A stretch of 6,145 bases of DNA from Dehalococcoidia bacterium. GTDB taxonomy: Bacteria > Chloroflexota > Dehalococcoidia > Dehalococcoidales > RBG-16-60-22. The DNA lies in assembly GCA_030613665.1 (NCBI GenBank), contig JAUWLN010000102.1, forward strand, positions 1-6,145, in the 5' to 3' direction. Below, piece by piece: positions 6,028-6,145 of this stretch (position 1 is its first letter; each line of letters starts with the position of its first letter). The notes beneath the pieces are model-generated. The model did not search any database. It saw nothing but the letters and a program-made list of their open reading frames with translations, and was not told the DNA's origin. The translations under genes and the position numbers were made by a program.

Positions 6028-6145
6028 AAGCCGTGACTAAGAGAGTCAGCTGGTAATTTTGATACTCCTCTTCGAATTTCATTGGTGACTTGTAACCCAG
6101 TGACGAATGCAGATAAGACCGATTGTAGCTCTCGATCCACTTGCC
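6026..6145 (-). CDS. IS3-family transposase OrfB, C-terminal 39 residues (runs off the right edge)
   Basis: The minus-strand frame entering from the right edge encodes WIESYNRSYLHSSLGYKSP followed by MKFEEEY and ends with TGA at 6028-6026. The pattern YNR-x-x-x-HSSLGYKSP-x-x-FE is the characteristic end of the IS3-family DDE integrase-like transposase, just past the last catalytic glutamate, which would be outside the window. In this family OrfB is normally made as an OrfAB fusion by programmed frameshifting; that cannot be assessed here. The visible C-terminus is intact, so nothing indicates that the element is dead. Confidence 0.9.
   Translation of the reverse strand, partial: GKWIESYNRSYLHSSLGYKSPMKFEEEYQNYQLTLLVTA

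Larger units (their letters stand above)
6007..6145 (-). mobile_element. 3' end of an IS3-family insertion sequence (cut by the window edge)
   Basis: The element is recognised from the C-terminal end of an IS3-type transposase followed closely by a terminal sequence. Reading inward on the plus strand the end is TGTACTGCACCCCAGTTAG, beginning with the TG typical of this family. As I recall them, the ends of IS150-group elements start TGTACTGCACCC, so that subgroup is likely. The other end and the target duplication cannot be seen, so the exact boundary at 6007 is inferred. Confidence 0.85.

Overview
All genes in this window lie on the minus strand. From the right edge leftwards, in the direction of transcription, they are: the 3' end of an IS3-family insertion sequence (6007-6145, cut by the window edge); an AT-rich gap; a complete Fic-domain protein gene (5892-4675); a 293-base gap with a strong housekeeping promoter and an mRNA leader; complete rpoB (4381-371); and the first 129 codons of rpoC (387-1), which run off the left edge. 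No tRNA, rRNA or CRISPR array is visible.

The organism is a bacterium. RpoB lacks the large beta insertions of Proteobacteria, and RpoC has the four-cysteine zinc site near its N-terminus. The wording of both proteins, for example the RpoC stretch with GTPSRLGLLLDLSPRSLE, and an rpoBC unit that does not follow rplJ-rplL, suggest Chloroflexota, perhaps Dehalococcoidia. That placement rests on remembered family resemblance and gene order, not on a search, and is of moderate confidence at best.

rpoB and rpoC encode the two large catalytic subunits of RNA polymerase and overlap by 17 bases. They appear to be transcribed from a near-consensus sigma-70 type promoter (TTGACA, 17-base spacer, TGG-TATTAT) at 4518-4546, giving a leader of about 128 bases with two small hairpins and two tiny overlapping reading frames. 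RpoB has two features to note: an extra helix-rich block of about 75 residues (about 296-373) in the lobe region, and an acidic C-terminal tail with a 13-residue repeat. The ribosome-binding region and start of rpoC lie inside the DNA for that tail.

The Fic gene is richer in A+T than rpoBC and sits between an insertion sequence and the polymerase operon, so this upstream block looks like accessory DNA. The protein has the full catalytic motif, its own N-terminal inhibitory motif and a likely C-terminal winged helix. It is therefore best read as a self-restrained (class II) protein AMP-transferase rather than half of a toxin-antitoxin pair. Nothing in the window links it functionally to RNA polymerase, although transcription leaving it would run into rpoB because no clear terminator separates them.
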